Shown here: positions 9,897-22,356 of the stretch, piece by piece
Layout of the letters: each line of letters opens with the position of its first letter
How positions within the stretch are numbered: position 1 is the first letter of the stretch
Assembly (NCBI RefSeq): GCF_018304945.1
Contig: NZ_JAGQEE010000001.1
Coordinates: 930,001-994,000 of the forward strand
Direction of reading: 5' to 3'
Source: Collimonas humicola
Lineage (GTDB): Bacteria; Pseudomonadota; Gammaproteobacteria; Burkholderiales; Burkholderiaceae_D
DNA length: 64,000 nt
The notes under the pieces: generated by a model
Told to the model about the DNA's origin: nothing
Databases searched by the model: none
What the model saw: the letters and a program-made list of their open reading frames with translations, nothing else
Translations under genes and position numbers: made by a program

Positions 9897-11708
9897 TCAG
9901 GTTGGTTCTTCGGGCGGCTCGGCCGAAAATGTCAGGCCGCCGAATTTCTTGACACTATACATCCGCTTGTCGGCGACTTTCAACAAGGTTTCCAGATCAA
10001 GGCCGTCGGCCGGATACAGCGCACCGCCGATGGATGCGCCGATCTGGCAGTGGTCGCCGTTGGTCATCAGGATCGGCTTGTTGAGCACCGCATAGATTTT
10101 TTCCGATATCGCCAGCGCCGATTCCTCATCCGCCACGCCCGGCAGGTAAACGATGAATTCATCGCCGCCGAAACGCGCTACTTCATCCTCTTTGCGCAAG
10201 GCGTTCTGCAGACGCAGGCCGACTTCGATCAGGACCCGGTCGCCTTCATCGTGACCATAGTGATCGTTGACCTGCTTGAACTTGTCCAGGTCGACGAACA
10301 GCACCGCAAACCGGAACAGCTGCGGCTCGACGTCGGTGCGGCGGCGAAATTCGATTTGCGCAATCAGCGAATCGCGGTTCAGCAGGCTGGTCAGGCGGTC
10401 GGTGCGCAGATGGCGTTCCATCTCCTGAAAGCTTTCGGCCAGTTCGCCGATCTCGTCCTTGCGGTCGATATTCAGCTTGGCAAACGGCCGCCCGCTGCCT
10501 ATGCTGCGCACCGCCAGCGTCAGCTTGCGGATATCGCGCAAGGCCCAGCGCAAGATCCCGTAGCCGGCCAGCAAAGCCAGCAGGATCACCAGCAGGCCGA
10601 GATACAGGCTTTTGTAGACGCTGGAGTTGATCGCGCCCCAGAAATCGGAGCGCGGCAAAGCCACCACCGCGACCCATTCCAGTCCGGCTGCATCGCGATG
10701 CAGCTGCGCGGCCACCTCGATCTGTCCGGAGGCGCTGGGAAAGGCGCCAATGATCAGCTTGCCTGGCTTGGGCGGATTGAGCGTCGAGGGAATGACCGGG
10801 TCGATGATCGGCGCCACCCCGGGGTGCTTCTGCAGATAGGTTTGCACCAGCTGCCAGCTTTGGCGCATGAACGGCGAAGCGATGCCCGTGAGCCCGTTCC
10901 TGACGCGCAGGCTCTTGCCGCTGGCATCAGGGATGAAGACATTTTCGCCATTGGAAGCGGCAACCAGGTCGCCATTGCGCTCGGCAATATAGGCCACGCC
11001 ATTCCTGTCCATCGGCAGCGCCTGCAGGTATTCCCGCAGCGGTTTCAGCGACAGTTCCCTCGCGACCACGCCGATCAGATCGCGGCTGGCGTCAAACACC
11101 GGCCGCGCCAGCATCAGGACCGGCTCGTTGCTGGCGGCCTCGACAAACACCGGCGACCAGGCATCTTTTTTCTGGCTGACGGCATTCAGGTACCAGCTTT
11201 GCGCGCGCGGCTCGTACTCTTCCGTCTCCAGGAAGGTCATTTCAACTGCCGGGCCGCGACTGCGATATAAATGGCTGGGCTCGTCGCCGGCGCCTCTCAG
11301 TCGGACCCGGAATTCATTGGCGGCAGTGCGGCGGATGCCGACGAAATGCCCGTCCGTGCCGGCAAAACCGATAAAGCCGCCGACCGCCGGAAACAGGCCG
11401 CTGGCAATCCACATGCGTTCTTCCAGCCTGCGCACATTGGCAGGAAACGGAATCGGCGTCGGCGTCTTGTCGGCGGCATCGGCGACTTGATCGGGCGCGA
11501 CTACCCGCAACGCCGCGCCGGCGTCGAAAAGTTGCCTGTTGATTGCACTGTTGATGCCTCCCATCATGTCTGCCAGGACCTTTACCGATAACGCATCGGT
11601 AGCATCCTGGCCAGCCTGATAAAGAAGCCAGCCGACTGACACGGCCAGACATAACAATAGCGCTGCAAACGGCAAAATGAATAAGCGTTGCAGTGAAGTT
11701 CGCTTCAA
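9897..11708 (-). CDS. Membrane diguanylate cyclase (periplasmic sensor, HAMP, GGDEF)
   Basis: An N-terminal membrane helix ([21 protein letters not shown]) is followed by about 300 residues of periplasmic, dCache-like sensor, a second helix, a HAMP linker and a GGDEF domain. The active-site motif FGGDEF is intact. An RxxD inhibitory site (RKED) lies five residues before it, so the enzyme should make cyclic di-GMP and be product-inhibited. I chose the TTG at 11708 (MKRTSLQRL) because GAGG lies six bases upstream; an in-frame TTG at 11729 has no such site. There is no EAL domain. The ligand sensed is unknown. The downstream rraA-like gene is likely in the same transcript. Confidence 0.9.
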   Translation of the reverse strand: MKRTSLQRLFILPFAALLLCLAVSVGWLLYQAGQDATDALSVKVLADMMGGINSAINRQLFDAGAALRVVAPDQVADAADKTPTPIPFPANVRRLEERMWIASGLFPAVGGFIGFAGTDGHFVGIRRTAANEFRVRLRGAGDEPSHLYRSRGPAVEMTFLETEEYEPRAQSWYLNAVSQKKDAWSPVFVEAASNEPVLMLARPVFDASRDLIGVVARELSLKPLREYLQALPMDRNGVAYIAERNGDLVAASNGENVFIPDASGKSLRVRNGLTGIASPFMRQSWQLVQTYLQKHPGVAPIIDPVIPSTLNPPKPGKLIIGAFPSASGQIEVAAQLHRDAAGLEWVAVVALPRSDFWGAINSSVYKSLYLGLLVILLALLAGYGILRWALRDIRKLTLAVRSIGSGRPFAKLNIDRKDEIGELAESFQEMERHLRTDRLTSLLNRDSLIAQIEFRRRTDVEPQLFRFAVLFVDLDKFKQVNDHYGHDEGDRVLIEVGLRLQNALRKEDEVARFGGDEFIVYLPGVADEESALAISEKIYAVLNKPILMTNGDHCQIGASIGGALYPADGLDLETLLKVADKRMYSVKKFGGLTFSAEPPEEPT

Positions 11709-11874
11709 AATTGCCTCGAAATAACACAAGAATCGGCAATATCCGACTTAAAGAAACTACTCCTGCACCTTGGCGTTACCAACACGAATGCTGCTTTCCA
11801 GCAGATTTAGATGCACAATTTATAACATTCGATTATTACAGCACCAAGACAGCAGTGTAAACGGCATCAATCCG

Positions 11875-11908
11875 AAAAAAGGCCACACGGCGACGCCATG
11901 TGACCTTT
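11875..11908 (-). terminator. clpB terminator
   Basis: Read on the minus strand, a 15-bp stem with two G-U pairs (aaaggtcacatggcg / cgccgtgtggccttt) is followed by six Ts, about 60 bp past the clpB stop. This is a strong intrinsic terminator. Confidence 0.85.
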
Positions 11909-11968
11909 ATAAAGCAACAGGATGAAGCTTGTTGCGATTTTACTCTTTTGCGCCTGCGAAATTCAGGC

Positions 11969-14572
<2,604 letters not shown>

Positions 14573-14600
14573 GGTTCCTCCAAAATATCTGATAGATAGA

Positions 14601-14628
14601 AAATTGGGACATGCTGGCTGATTTCAAG
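14601..14628 (-). promoter_or_regulatory. Heat-shock (sigma-32) promoter of clpB
   Basis: On the minus strand, CTTGAAA and CCCAATTT are separated by 13 bp. The sigma-32 consensus is CTTGAAA, 13-15 bp, then CCCCATNT. It lies 28 bp upstream of the clpB start, as expected for a heat-inducible chaperone. Confidence 0.75.
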
Positions 14629-14825
14629 CGCGCGCTGGCAAACTAAGTATGGTCCAGGAACCAGCCATATTCGCCATGTTGCAGCAACGCCATCGATTCG
14701 GCTGAAAAGGTGGAAAAAGTGGAAAAAATGATCAGGCCGCCAAGCAAGCCGGCTATCACCGGCAAGCGCCATTCCACAGGCAGTGCGGGTGCGATTCCAA
14801 CGCCCTCGCTGCCAGGCCTGTCAGC

Positions 14826-15314
14826 TCATTTCTTGCTTTCACGCATAGGCAAAGGCAAGCTGTCCTGCTCCCACTTGGCGAGCGCTTCGTCGTCGCTGCT
14901 GCGCGCGTCGACCCAGCGCGCGCCTTGCTCGGTGTGCTCTTTCTTCCAGAACGGCGCTTCGGTCTTGAGGTAGTCGATAATGAATTCGCAGGCGGCGAAG
15001 GCGTCGCCGCGATGCGCCGAGGCGACCGCCACCAGCACGATCTGGTCCTGCGGCAGCAAGGGGCCGATGCGGTGTATCACCAGCGCGTCGAAAATTTCCC
15101 AGCGCTGCTTGGCCTGGGCGACGATAGCGGCCAGCGCCTTTTCGGTCATGCCGGGATAATGCTCAAGCTCCATCTGGGCGACGCTGCTGCCGTCGTTCAG
15201 ATCGCGCACGGTGCCCAGAAAACTGACAACGGCGCCAATCCGGGGATTGCCCAGCCGCAGTTGCGCCAGTTCGGCGGCGAAATCGAAATCTTCAGTCTGG
15301 ACGCGGATTGGCAT
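14826..15314 (-). CDS. moaE: Molybdopterin synthase catalytic subunit MoaE
   Basis: A 162-residue protein of the MoaE family. It joins MoaD to form molybdopterin synthase, which adds two sulfurs to cyclic pyranopterin monophosphate. Seen are SFLGTVRDLNDGSSVAQMELEHYPGM at the N-terminal half (the VRD and LEHY motifs), VASAHRGDAF and the active-site lysine region FWKKEH. GAGG lies before the ATG. It follows moaD by 27 bp in the thrC-moeA-moaD-moaE run and would supply cofactor to enzymes such as the molybdenum hydroxylase encoded at 6462-9277. Confidence 0.95.
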   Translation of the reverse strand: MPIRVQTEDFDFAAELAQLRLGNPRIGAVVSFLGTVRDLNDGSSVAQMELEHYPGMTEKALAAIVAQAKQRWEIFDALVIHRIGPLLPQDQIVLVAVASAHRGDAFAACEFIIDYLKTEAPFWKKEHTEQGARWVDARSSDDEALAKWEQDSLPLPMRESKK

Positions 15315-15341
15315 AGTCAGTACCTCATTGCCGGCAATATA

Positions 15342-15599
15342 TCAGCCGCCGGTGACCGGCGGGAAAAATGCGACTTCGCCACCGTCGGTAACGACAGTAT
15401 CGGGGTGCGCCAACTCTTGATTGAAAGCCATCCGCAGCGCGCGGCCGTCCGCCAGCGCTTCGGCCCAAACGCCGCCGCGGGCGCGCAAATGCGCGCGCAC
15501 AGCGCCAACGGTAGTCACCGGCTCCGGCAACTCCAGCACTTCCTGCGACAGCTTGAGCGTCTCGCGCAGGCTGGCAAAAAAACGCAGTTCGATTTTCAT
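15342..15599 (-). CDS. moaD: Molybdopterin synthase sulfur carrier subunit MoaD
   Basis: An 85-residue beta-grasp protein ending in VAFFPPVTGG. The exposed C-terminal Gly-Gly is adenylated and thiocarboxylated before giving sulfur to MoaE's substrate. It begins MKIELRFFASLRETL, typical of MoaD. GAGAA lies upstream of the ATG. Its size and its position between moeA and moaE agree with the family. Confidence 0.95.
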   Translation of the reverse strand: MKIELRFFASLRETLKLSQEVLELPEPVTTVGAVRAHLRARGGVWAEALADGRALRMAFNQELAHPDTVVTDGGEVAFFPPVTGG

Positions 15600-15638
15600 T
15601 GCATTCTCGTTATTGATCAGTCTCAGCCGGCTAACTGC

Positions 15639-16880
15639 TTATTGCAGTAGAGCAGAAAACGGCAGGAAGCGCAGCATGTCGCCGCGGGTAATCGTTTGTC
15701 CGGCCGGATTGTCGACCAGGCCATCGCTCCAGACGGCAGAAGTCAGCACCCCGGAGCCCTGATGCGGGAACAGATCCAGGCCGCCGTTGGCATTGATTCT
15801 TGCGCGCAGGAATTCCTGGCGGCGGTCGGCCTTGGGCCAGTCGAAATCGGCGCGCATGGCCAGCGCCTGCGGCGCCGCAGCGTCCGCCGCCACGCCTTGC
15901 TGGCGCAAGATGAAGGGCCGCACGAAGATCAGGAAGGTGACGAAACTGGAAACCGGATTGCCCGGCAAGCCGATAAAGAAAGCGTTGCCGCCAGCGGTGC
16001 GGCGCACCTCGCCGAAGGCCAGCGGCTTGCCAGGCTTCATCGCGATTTGCCACATGTTAAGGCGTCCTTCTGCTTCCACCGCCGGCTTCACATGGTCTTC
16101 TTCGCCCACCGAGACGCCGCCCGAAGTCAGGATCAGATCATGTTCCTGCGCTGCGCGCCGCAACGCTTCGCGGGTAGCTTCCAGGTTGTCCGGCACGATG
16201 CCGTAGTCGGTAATCTGGCAACCGAGATTTTCCAGCAAACCGCGCAGGACGAAACGATTGGAATTATAGATAGCGCCCGGCTTCAACGGCTGGCCGGGCA
16301 TGGCCAGTTCATCGCCGGTGAAAAACATCGCCACCCGCAGCTTACGCAGCACCGGCAACCTTTCCAGGCCTACCGATGCCGCCAGGCCAAGATCCTGCGG
16401 CCGCAGGCGCGTGCCGGCCGCCAGGATCACGCTGCCGCTCCGGATATCCTCGCCGGCGCGGCGCACCCATTCGCCGGCTTTCGGCGCGTGCCTGATCACC
16501 ACCGCATCGCCGTCGGCTTCGCACATTTCCTGCATGACCACGGCGTCGGCGCCGGCCGGAATCATGGCGCCGGTAAAGATCCGCGCCGCGCTGCCAACCG
16601 CCAGCGGCGCGCCGACGTGTCCGGCCGGAATTCTTTGCGATACCGGCAAGCGCGCCGCGCCGCTGGCGCAATCGGCGGCGCGCACCGCGTAGCCGTCCAT
16701 TTGCGTGTTGTCCGCCGGCGGCACATTGAGCTGCGAAGTCTGGGCGACGGCCAGCACCCGGCCGTTCGCTTCCAGCGTCGGCACCAGTTCGGCCGCGGCG
16801 CTGTCGAGCAGCGGGCGGTCGGCGGCCAGCAGCAGCGCCAGGGCTTCGGCGACAGTTAACATCGATGGCTTTTGCATCAT
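15639..16880 (-). CDS. moeA: Molybdopterin molybdenumtransferase MoeA
   Basis: A 413-residue enzyme that inserts molybdate into adenylated molybdopterin in the cytoplasm. It shows VPPADNTQMDGYAVRAAD near the N-terminus, the domain III signature LTSGGVSVGEEDHVK and the substrate-loop region MKPGKPLAFG, all usual for MoeA. It follows thrC by 23 bp and is followed by moaD after 39 bp, forming a molybdenum-cofactor operon tail. A second start codon directly follows the first (MMQKP), so the start is uncertain by one residue. Confidence 0.95.
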   Translation of the reverse strand: MMQKPSMLTVAEALALLLAADRPLLDSAAAELVPTLEANGRVLAVAQTSQLNVPPADNTQMDGYAVRAADCASGAARLPVSQRIPAGHVGAPLAVGSAARIFTGAMIPAGADAVVMQEMCEADGDAVVIRHAPKAGEWVRRAGEDIRSGSVILAAGTRLRPQDLGLAASVGLERLPVLRKLRVAMFFTGDELAMPGQPLKPGAIYNSNRFVLRGLLENLGCQITDYGIVPDNLEATREALRRAAQEHDLILTSGGVSVGEEDHVKPAVEAEGRLNMWQIAMKPGKPLAFGEVRRTAGGNAFFIGLPGNPVSSFVTFLIFVRPFILRQQGVAADAAAPQALAMRADFDWPKADRRQEFLRARINANGGLDLFPHQGSGVLTSAVWSDGLVDNPAGQTITRGDMLRFLPFSALLQ

Positions 16881-16903
16881 TTTCTCTACCGCTTTCGTTG
16901 CGC

Positions 16904-18364
16904 TTACAGGCCGGTGTGAGTGGCGATGAAGCTCTTGACCTGGGCGACGTCGGCCGCCATCACTTCAAAACGCTGCGGCAGCGCTTCAATGTTTTCAAAA
17001 CCGGCCGGCCGTTGCGCATCGCGCCCCAATGCTTCGCGGATGGCTTCGTTGAACTTGGCCGGCAAGGCGGTCTCCAGCACAATCATCGGCACGCCCGGCA
17101 CCATGTATTCACGCGCGACCTTGACGCCGTCGGCGGTATGGGTATCGATGGTGACGTTGTAGCGTTGCTGGATATCGCGGATGGTGGCTAGCCGGTCCTG
17201 GTGCGTGGATTTGCCGGACTGGAAGCCGAAACGGCCGATCCGGGTGAATTCGTCGCCATCGCTGCCGGGGCCGCCTGCCAGGCTGAACCCGCCTTCGGTC
17301 TCGACCTTGTGGAACAAGGCGCGCACGCGTTCGCTGTCGCCGTCCAGCAGGTCGTGGATGAAACGCTCGAAATTGGAGGCCTTGCTGATATCCATGCTCG
17401 GGCTGCTGGTGTGGTAAGTCTCGGCCGACTTGCGCACGCGGTAGATGCCGGTGCGGAAAAACTCGTCGAGCACGTCATTCTCGTTGGTGGCCGCCACCAG
17501 CTTGTCGATCGGCAGGCCCATCATGCGCGCGATGTGGCCGGCGCAGATATTGCCGAAATTGCCCGAGGGGACAGTGAACGATACTTTCTGTTCATTGCTG
17601 GTGGTCGCGCTGAGGTAACCGCGGAAGTAGTACACCACCTGCGCCACCACGCGCGCCCAATTGATCGAATTGACCGTGCCGATTTTCTGGCTGGCCTTGA
17701 AGGCGTGGTCATTCGATACCGCTTTCACCATATCCTGGCAATCGTCGAACACGCCTTCGACCGCGATATTGAAAATGTTCGGATCCTGCAGGCTGAACAT
17801 TTGCGCGGTCTGGAATGCGCTCATCTTCTTGTGCGGCGACAGCATGAACACACGGATGCCTTTTTTGCCGCGCATCGCATATTCCGCGGCGCTGCCGGTA
17901 TCGCCGGAAGTGGCGCCGAAGATGTTCAGCTTGGCGTCGTTCTTGGCCAGGGTGTATTCGAACAGGTTGCCGAGCAATTGCATCGCCATGTCCTTGAAGG
18001 CCAGCGTCGGGCCGTTCGACAAGGCTTGCAGCAGCAGCTTGCAGCCGTCTTTTTCTTCCAGCACGCTGAGCGGCGTGATCTGCCCTGCATCCTCGCCTGC
18101 CCGCACATTGCGGTAGACCTCGGCGGTGTAGGTCTGGTGCGCCAGCTTACGCAGATCGGCCTGCGGCACATCGGTGGCGAACTTCTTCAGCACTTCGAAC
18201 GCCAGGTCGGCGTAGGACAGCGTGCGCCAGTGGTCCAGTTCGGCTGAGGTAACTTGCGGATATTCGGCCGGCAGATACAGGCCGCCATCCGGCGCCAGGC
18301 CGCCTAACAGGATCTCGGAAAAGTTTTGTGCGGCTGCGTGGCCGCGAGTCGAAACATAATGCAT
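16904..18364 (-). CDS. thrC: Threonine synthase
   Basis: A 486-residue PLP enzyme converting O-phosphohomoserine to threonine, the last step of threonine synthesis. The N-terminus MHYVSTRGHAAAQNFSEILL is the usual start of the long (about 480-residue) class. The PLP lysine lies in LAFKDMAMQLLGN, and GATSGDTGSAAEYA forms the phosphate-binding loop. I started at the ATG at 18364, because upstream in-frame codons do not resemble the family. It leads into moeA 23 bp later. In many relatives hom precedes thrC; here a DUF2164 gene takes that place. Confidence 0.96.
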   Translation of the reverse strand: MHYVSTRGHAAAQNFSEILLGGLAPDGGLYLPAEYPQVTSAELDHWRTLSYADLAFEVLKKFATDVPQADLRKLAHQTYTAEVYRNVRAGEDAGQITPLSVLEEKDGCKLLLQALSNGPTLAFKDMAMQLLGNLFEYTLAKNDAKLNIFGATSGDTGSAAEYAMRGKKGIRVFMLSPHKKMSAFQTAQMFSLQDPNIFNIAVEGVFDDCQDMVKAVSNDHAFKASQKIGTVNSINWARVVAQVVYYFRGYLSATTSNEQKVSFTVPSGNFGNICAGHIARMMGLPIDKLVAATNENDVLDEFFRTGIYRVRKSAETYHTSSPSMDISKASNFERFIHDLLDGDSERVRALFHKVETEGGFSLAGGPGSDGDEFTRIGRFGFQSGKSTHQDRLATIRDIQQRYNVTIDTHTADGVKVAREYMVPGVPMIVLETALPAKFNEAIREALGRDAQRPAGFENIEALPQRFEVMAADVAQVKSFIATHTGL

Positions 18365-18474
18365 AGTGTGGATGGCGTAGGTAATTGGCGGATGAAGATG
18401 GGCTGCTGCATGCATTATAGCGTCCGCTACCCTGCTGCTGTCAGCTTTGGCGGCGCAGGCGGGATAGTCCGGGC

Positions 18475-18726
18475 TTATTTTTTCTTCCAGTAGTTGCCGC
18501 TCTCTTCGTAGCATTCGACGCTGAGGTCGGCGACTTTCGCTTCCATATGGGCTTGCGCATCGGCGATCGCCTGGTTGTAGATGGCCGGGCCGATCACCTG
18601 CAGGCAGAAATCGAGCAGCATGGCAGCCTTCAGGTCGCCGATAGGCTCTTCCATGTTTTCCTTGAAGTAGCGCTGAATGGCGCCGGCCAGGTCTTTCTGT
18701 TCCGCTTGCTGCAATTTGATCGCCAC
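18475..18726 (-). CDS. DUF2164 domain protein
   Basis: An 83-residue protein starting at a GTG (VAIKLQQAEQ). It carries the DUF2164 signature: QRYFKENMEEPIGDL, LLDFCLQVIGPAIYNQAI, then a coiled Ala/Glu-rich end and YWKKK. The frame extends further upstream, but the family's usual length of about 80 residues favours this start. The function of the family is unknown to me. It lies 110 bp upstream of thrC on the same strand and diverges from gmk, so it may share the promoter region of the thr-mo block. Confidence 0.8.
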   Translation of the reverse strand: MAIKLQQAEQKDLAGAIQRYFKENMEEPIGDLKAAMLLDFCLQVIGPAIYNQAIADAQAHMEAKVADLSVECYEESGNYWKKK

Positions 18727-18969
18727 TGCTTTGGTCCTTGTCTGTTGTACATCATCAAAGCGCGCCAGCAATGCCTGCGCTTTTTGGGAAACCCATAAAT
18801 GTACACCAAGCCCTGGCCGGCCGTTATCACTACACCAATATACTTGGCGTACGCGCCATTCATAAAAGATACAAATCCTCGCTGCAGCCTTATTGCCACG
18901 CTGATACAATGTCACACTTAGTATTCAGGCATTTTGCATGCCTGAGAGCCTGCACATCTTTCAATTGCT

Positions 18970-19665
18970 ATGACACCTCCACTAACTACTCCATCAGCCG
19001 AACTGGTCAACAGCGCGGCCATGCCCGATGAGCACCCGATGTCGGGCAGCCTGTTCATGGTGGTCGCCCCGTCCGGCGCCGGCAAATCGACGCTGGTGAA
19101 TGCGCTGCTGGCGCAAGAGCAAACGATCAAACTATCGATCTCCTACACCACGCGGCCGCCGCGCCCGGGTGAACAGGATGGCCGCGAATACCACTTCACC
19201 ACGGTGGAAGACTTCCGCTCCCGCCATAAGCAGGGTGAATTCCTGGAGTGGGCCGAAGTGCACACCAATTACTACGGCACCTCGCGCCTGGCGATCGCCG
19301 AGCAGATGCAATCCGGCACCGATGTTTTGCTGGAGATCGACTGGCAAGGCGCGCAGCAGGTCAAGAAGCAATTCCCGCATGCGGTCGGCATTTTCATCCT
19401 GCCGCCATCGATCGCGGCATTGGAAGAACGCCTGAAAAAGCGCGGCCAGGACGAACCGCAGGTCATCACGCGGCGGATTCTTGCCGCCGGCGGCGAAATC
19501 GCGCACGCCCCTGAGTTTGAATATGTTATTATTAATCAAGAGTTTGCATCTGCTCTGTCGGAATTAACAGCGATTGTCAAAGCTACTCGCTGCCGCTTTT
19601 CGCAACAGGCAGTGCGAAACGCGTCTTTATTTGCCCAATTGGGCATCCACGCAAATTTAAGTTAA
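18970..19665 (+). CDS. gmk: Guanylate kinase
   Basis: Phosphorylates GMP to GDP in the cytoplasm. The P-loop is APSGAGKST, followed by the GMP-binding segment [21 protein letters not shown] and [12 protein letters not shown]. The open frame gives 231 residues, about 25 longer than usual at the N-terminus. Met at 19021 or 19039 (MSGSLFMVV) may be the true start, as no clear ribosome site precedes 18970. It begins the gmk-rpoZ-spoT cluster, which links guanine nucleotide supply with ppGpp metabolism. Confidence 0.96.
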   Translation: MTPPLTTPSAELVNSAAMPDEHPMSGSLFMVVAPSGAGKSTLVNALLAQEQTIKLSISYTTRPPRPGEQDGREYHFTTVEDFRSRHKQGEFLEWAEVHTNYYGTSRLAIAEQMQSGTDVLLEIDWQGAQQVKKQFPHAVGIFILPPSIAALEERLKKRGQDEPQVITRRILAAGGEIAHAPEFEYVIINQEFASALSELTAIVKATRCRFSQQAVRNASLFAQLGIHANLS

Positions 19666-19722
19666 TATTTAGCCAACTGGTATTAAGCCACCAATTGGCA
19701 GTACCGCATTCTGGAGAATTTT

Positions 19723-19926
19723 ATGGCCCGCATCACTATCGAAGATTGTCTGAAACAGATCCCTAACCGTTTTCAACTGACGCTGTCCGCGACTTATCGC
19801 GCACGCCAGCTGTTGCAAGGCCACACAGCGAAGATCGACGCCAAGGACAAGCCGACCGTGATCGCCCTGCGCGAAATCGCTGCCGGCAAGATCGGCATTG
19901 AAATGCTCAAGAAGGTACCTGGTTAA
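19723..19926 (+). CDS. rpoZ: RNA polymerase omega subunit
   Basis: A 67-residue protein, [20 protein letters not shown] and onward, the standard omega subunit that helps assemble RNA polymerase through beta-prime and forms part of ppGpp site 1. A GGAG ribosome site lies seven bases before the ATG. It sits between gmk and spoT, as in most proteobacteria. Confidence 0.97.
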   Translation: MARITIEDCLKQIPNRFQLTLSATYRARQLLQGHTAKIDAKDKPTVIALREIAAGKIGIEMLKKVPG

Positions 19927-20036
19927 TTTTGATGAATTGAGGGCAGCGTTGTTACGTAACTGATGCGGTACGCCTTGGCGACTTCACGACTCTGTCCTGC
20001 AATTGATAAAACTCATGCGGCTGCTATCGACCAAGT

Positions 20037-22319
20037 ATGAACCTGACATCTCCGGATTCAAGCATGTCATCAGCCGCAACCACAAAAAAACGGGCGGCCT
20101 CCCCCCGCTCAGCCAGAAAACCTGCTAATACGCCCCCCTTGCCAGATCCTCAGCCCGCCCTCCAGCCCGGCGTCGCCTCGATTACGCACCTGACCACCAA
20201 GCTTGCCGAATACCTGACCCCAGCCGAGCTGAAGAAGGTCAAGGAAGCCTATCGCTTTTCGGATGAAATGCATCTGGGTCAGATGCGCAAATCCGGCGAA
20301 CCCTATATTTCACACCCGATTGCCGTCGCCGAAATCTGCGCCGACTGGAAGCTGGACGCGCAAGCCATCATGGCCGCCCTGCTGCACGATGTCATGGAAG
20401 ACCAGGACGTCAAGAAGGACGAGCTGATCGAACGCTTCGGCGCGCCGGTGGCGACCCTGGTCGATGGCCTCTCCAAGCTGGACAAGATCGAATTCCAGAG
20501 CCAGATCGAGGCACAGGCCGAGAATTTCCGCAAGATGCTGCTGGCGATGGCGCGCGACGTCCGCGTGATCCTGGTCAAGCTGGCCGACCGCCTGCACAAT
20601 ATGCGCACGCTGGGCGTGATGATCCCGGAAAAGAAACGCCGCATCGCGCGCGAGACCATGGAGGTCTACATTCCGATCGCGCATCGGCTTGGGCTCAACA
20701 ATATCTACCGCGAACTGCAGGAACTGGCGTTCTCGCACCTGTATCCGCTGCGGCACCGCACCCTGGCGAAAGCGGTCAAGGCGGCACGCGGCAACCGCCG
20801 CGAAGTCGTCAGCAAGATCCTGGAATCGGTCAGCACCACGCTGGCCGCCACCGGCATCAACGCGCAGATAGACGGCCGCGAGAAAAGCCTGTTCGGCATC
20901 TATCGCAAGATGCACAACAAGCACCTGTCGTTTTCCCAGGTGCTGGACGTGTACGGCTTCCGCATCGTGGTCGACACCTTCGCCAACTGCTACCTGGCGC
21001 TCGGCACCCTGCACGCGCTGTACAAGCCGATGCCGGGCAAGTTCAAGGATTACATCGCGATTCCCAAACTGAACGGCTACCAGTCGCTGCACACCACCCT
21101 GATCGGCCCTTACGGTACGCCGGTCGAATTCCAGATCCGCACCCAGGACATGCACCGCGTCGCTGAATCCGGGGTTGCCGCGCACTGGCTGTACAAGGAC
21201 GAAGAAGGCAACCTGAGCGACCTGCAGCAGCGCACCCACGCCTGGCTGCAGTCGCTGCTGGATATCCAGAAGCAGACCGGCGATTCGGCCGAGTTCCTGG
21301 AACACGTCAAGGTCGACCTGTTCCCCGATTCGGTCTACGTATTCACGCCGAAATCGAAGATCATCGCCCTGCCGCGCGGCGCCACCGCGCTGGATTTTGC
21401 CTACACCATCCATACCGACGTAGGCGACCAGACCATCGCCGCCAAGATCAACCACGAACCGGCGCCGCTGCGCACCGAACTGCATAACGGCGACATCGTT
21501 GAAATCATCACCTCGACCAGCTCGCGCCCCAGCCCCAACTGGCTCAGCTTCGTACGCACCGGCAAGGCGCGCTCGGCCATCCGCCATCACCTGCGCACCA
21601 TCAACCTGGGCGAATCGGTAGAACTGGGCAAACGCTTGCTGTCGCAAGCCCTGGCCACGCTCAACCTCAATCCGGCGCTGGCGCCGGTGGTGGTCGACCG
21701 CCTGCTGAACGAATCCAGCGCCAAATCGCTGGATGAAATCTACGCCGACATCGGCGTCGGCAAGCGCATGGCGACCCTGGTGGCGCGCCATATCATGGGC
21801 TTGCTGGAAAACGAACCTTTACAGACGCCGCTGCTCGACATGGACGGCGTCAGCGCGCCGGCCAAAATGGATCCGGTGGTGATCTACGGCAGCGAAGGCA
21901 TCTCGGTGCAGCTATCGCCATGCTGCCAGCCGATTCCCGGCGACCACATCACCGGCCAGCTGAAGCGCGACCAGGGACTGGTAGTGCATGCGGAGGACTG
22001 CAACATCGCCAAGCGCCAGCGCAACAAGGATCCGGACCGCTGGATTGAAGTGCTGTGGGGCGAGGACCTGAACCGCCGCTTCGACTGCCGCATCAAGGTG
22101 CTGGTCCATAACGACAAAGGCATCCTGGCGCGGGTAGCGGCTGAAATTGGCGATTCCGACGCCAACATCATCTATGTCAACATGGACGATGACAAGGACC
22201 AGCTGATGACGCAGCTGGTGTTCACCATCCAGGTAGAAGACCGGGTGCACCTGGCGCGCCTGATGCGCAATGTGCGCCGCATCCGCGGCGTCACCAGGAT
22301 CTTGCGCGACCGTAACTGA
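20037..22319 (+). CDS. spoT: Bifunctional (p)ppGpp synthetase/hydrolase
   Basis: A 760-residue RelA/SpoT-homologue with an intact HD hydrolase (ALLHDVMEDQD near residue 118, KLADRLHNMRTL), the synthetase domain (VYGFRIVVDTFANCY and a QSLHTT loop), a TGS domain (FTPKSKIIALPRGATALDF) and a C-terminal ACT domain (DKGILARVAAEIGDSDANI). Because the HDxxED residues are kept, it should both make and degrade the alarmone ppGpp, which also acts on the omega-containing RNA polymerase. The N-terminal 40 residues are low-complexity; ATG at 20064 is an alternative start. It is the last gene of the gmk-rpoZ-spoT run. Confidence 0.96.
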   Translation: MNLTSPDSSMSSAATTKKRAASPRSARKPANTPPLPDPQPALQPGVASITHLTTKLAEYLTPAELKKVKEAYRFSDEMHLGQMRKSGEPYISHPIAVAEICADWKLDAQAIMAALLHDVMEDQDVKKDELIERFGAPVATLVDGLSKLDKIEFQSQIEAQAENFRKMLLAMARDVRVILVKLADRLHNMRTLGVMIPEKKRRIARETMEVYIPIAHRLGLNNIYRELQELAFSHLYPLRHRTLAKAVKAARGNRREVVSKILESVSTTLAATGINAQIDGREKSLFGIYRKMHNKHLSFSQVLDVYGFRIVVDTFANCYLALGTLHALYKPMPGKFKDYIAIPKLNGYQSLHTTLIGPYGTPVEFQIRTQDMHRVAESGVAAHWLYKDEEGNLSDLQQRTHAWLQSLLDIQKQTGDSAEFLEHVKVDLFPDSVYVFTPKSKIIALPRGATALDFAYTIHTDVGDQTIAAKINHEPAPLRTELHNGDIVEIITSTSSRPSPNWLSFVRTGKARSAIRHHLRTINLGESVELGKRLLSQALATLNLNPALAPVVVDRLLNESSAKSLDEIYADIGVGKRMATLVARHIMGLLENEPLQTPLLDMDGVSAPAKMDPVVIYGSEGISVQLSPCCQPIPGDHITGQLKRDQGLVVHAEDCNIAKRQRNKDPDRWIEVLWGEDLNRRFDCRIKVLVHNDKGILARVAAEIGDSDANIIYVNMDDDKDQLMTQLVFTIQVEDRVHLARLMRNVRRIRGVTRILRDRN

Positions 22320-22342
22320 TAGTCCTGATGGACCTGCATACG

Positions 22343-22356
22343 GCCGCCGCGGCGGC
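22343..22356. terminator. GC palindrome between spoT and DUF1178 gene
   Basis: gccgccgcggcggc is a perfect palindrome directly between the two convergent stop codons. No U-tract follows, so its role as a terminator is only possible. Confidence 0.3.
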
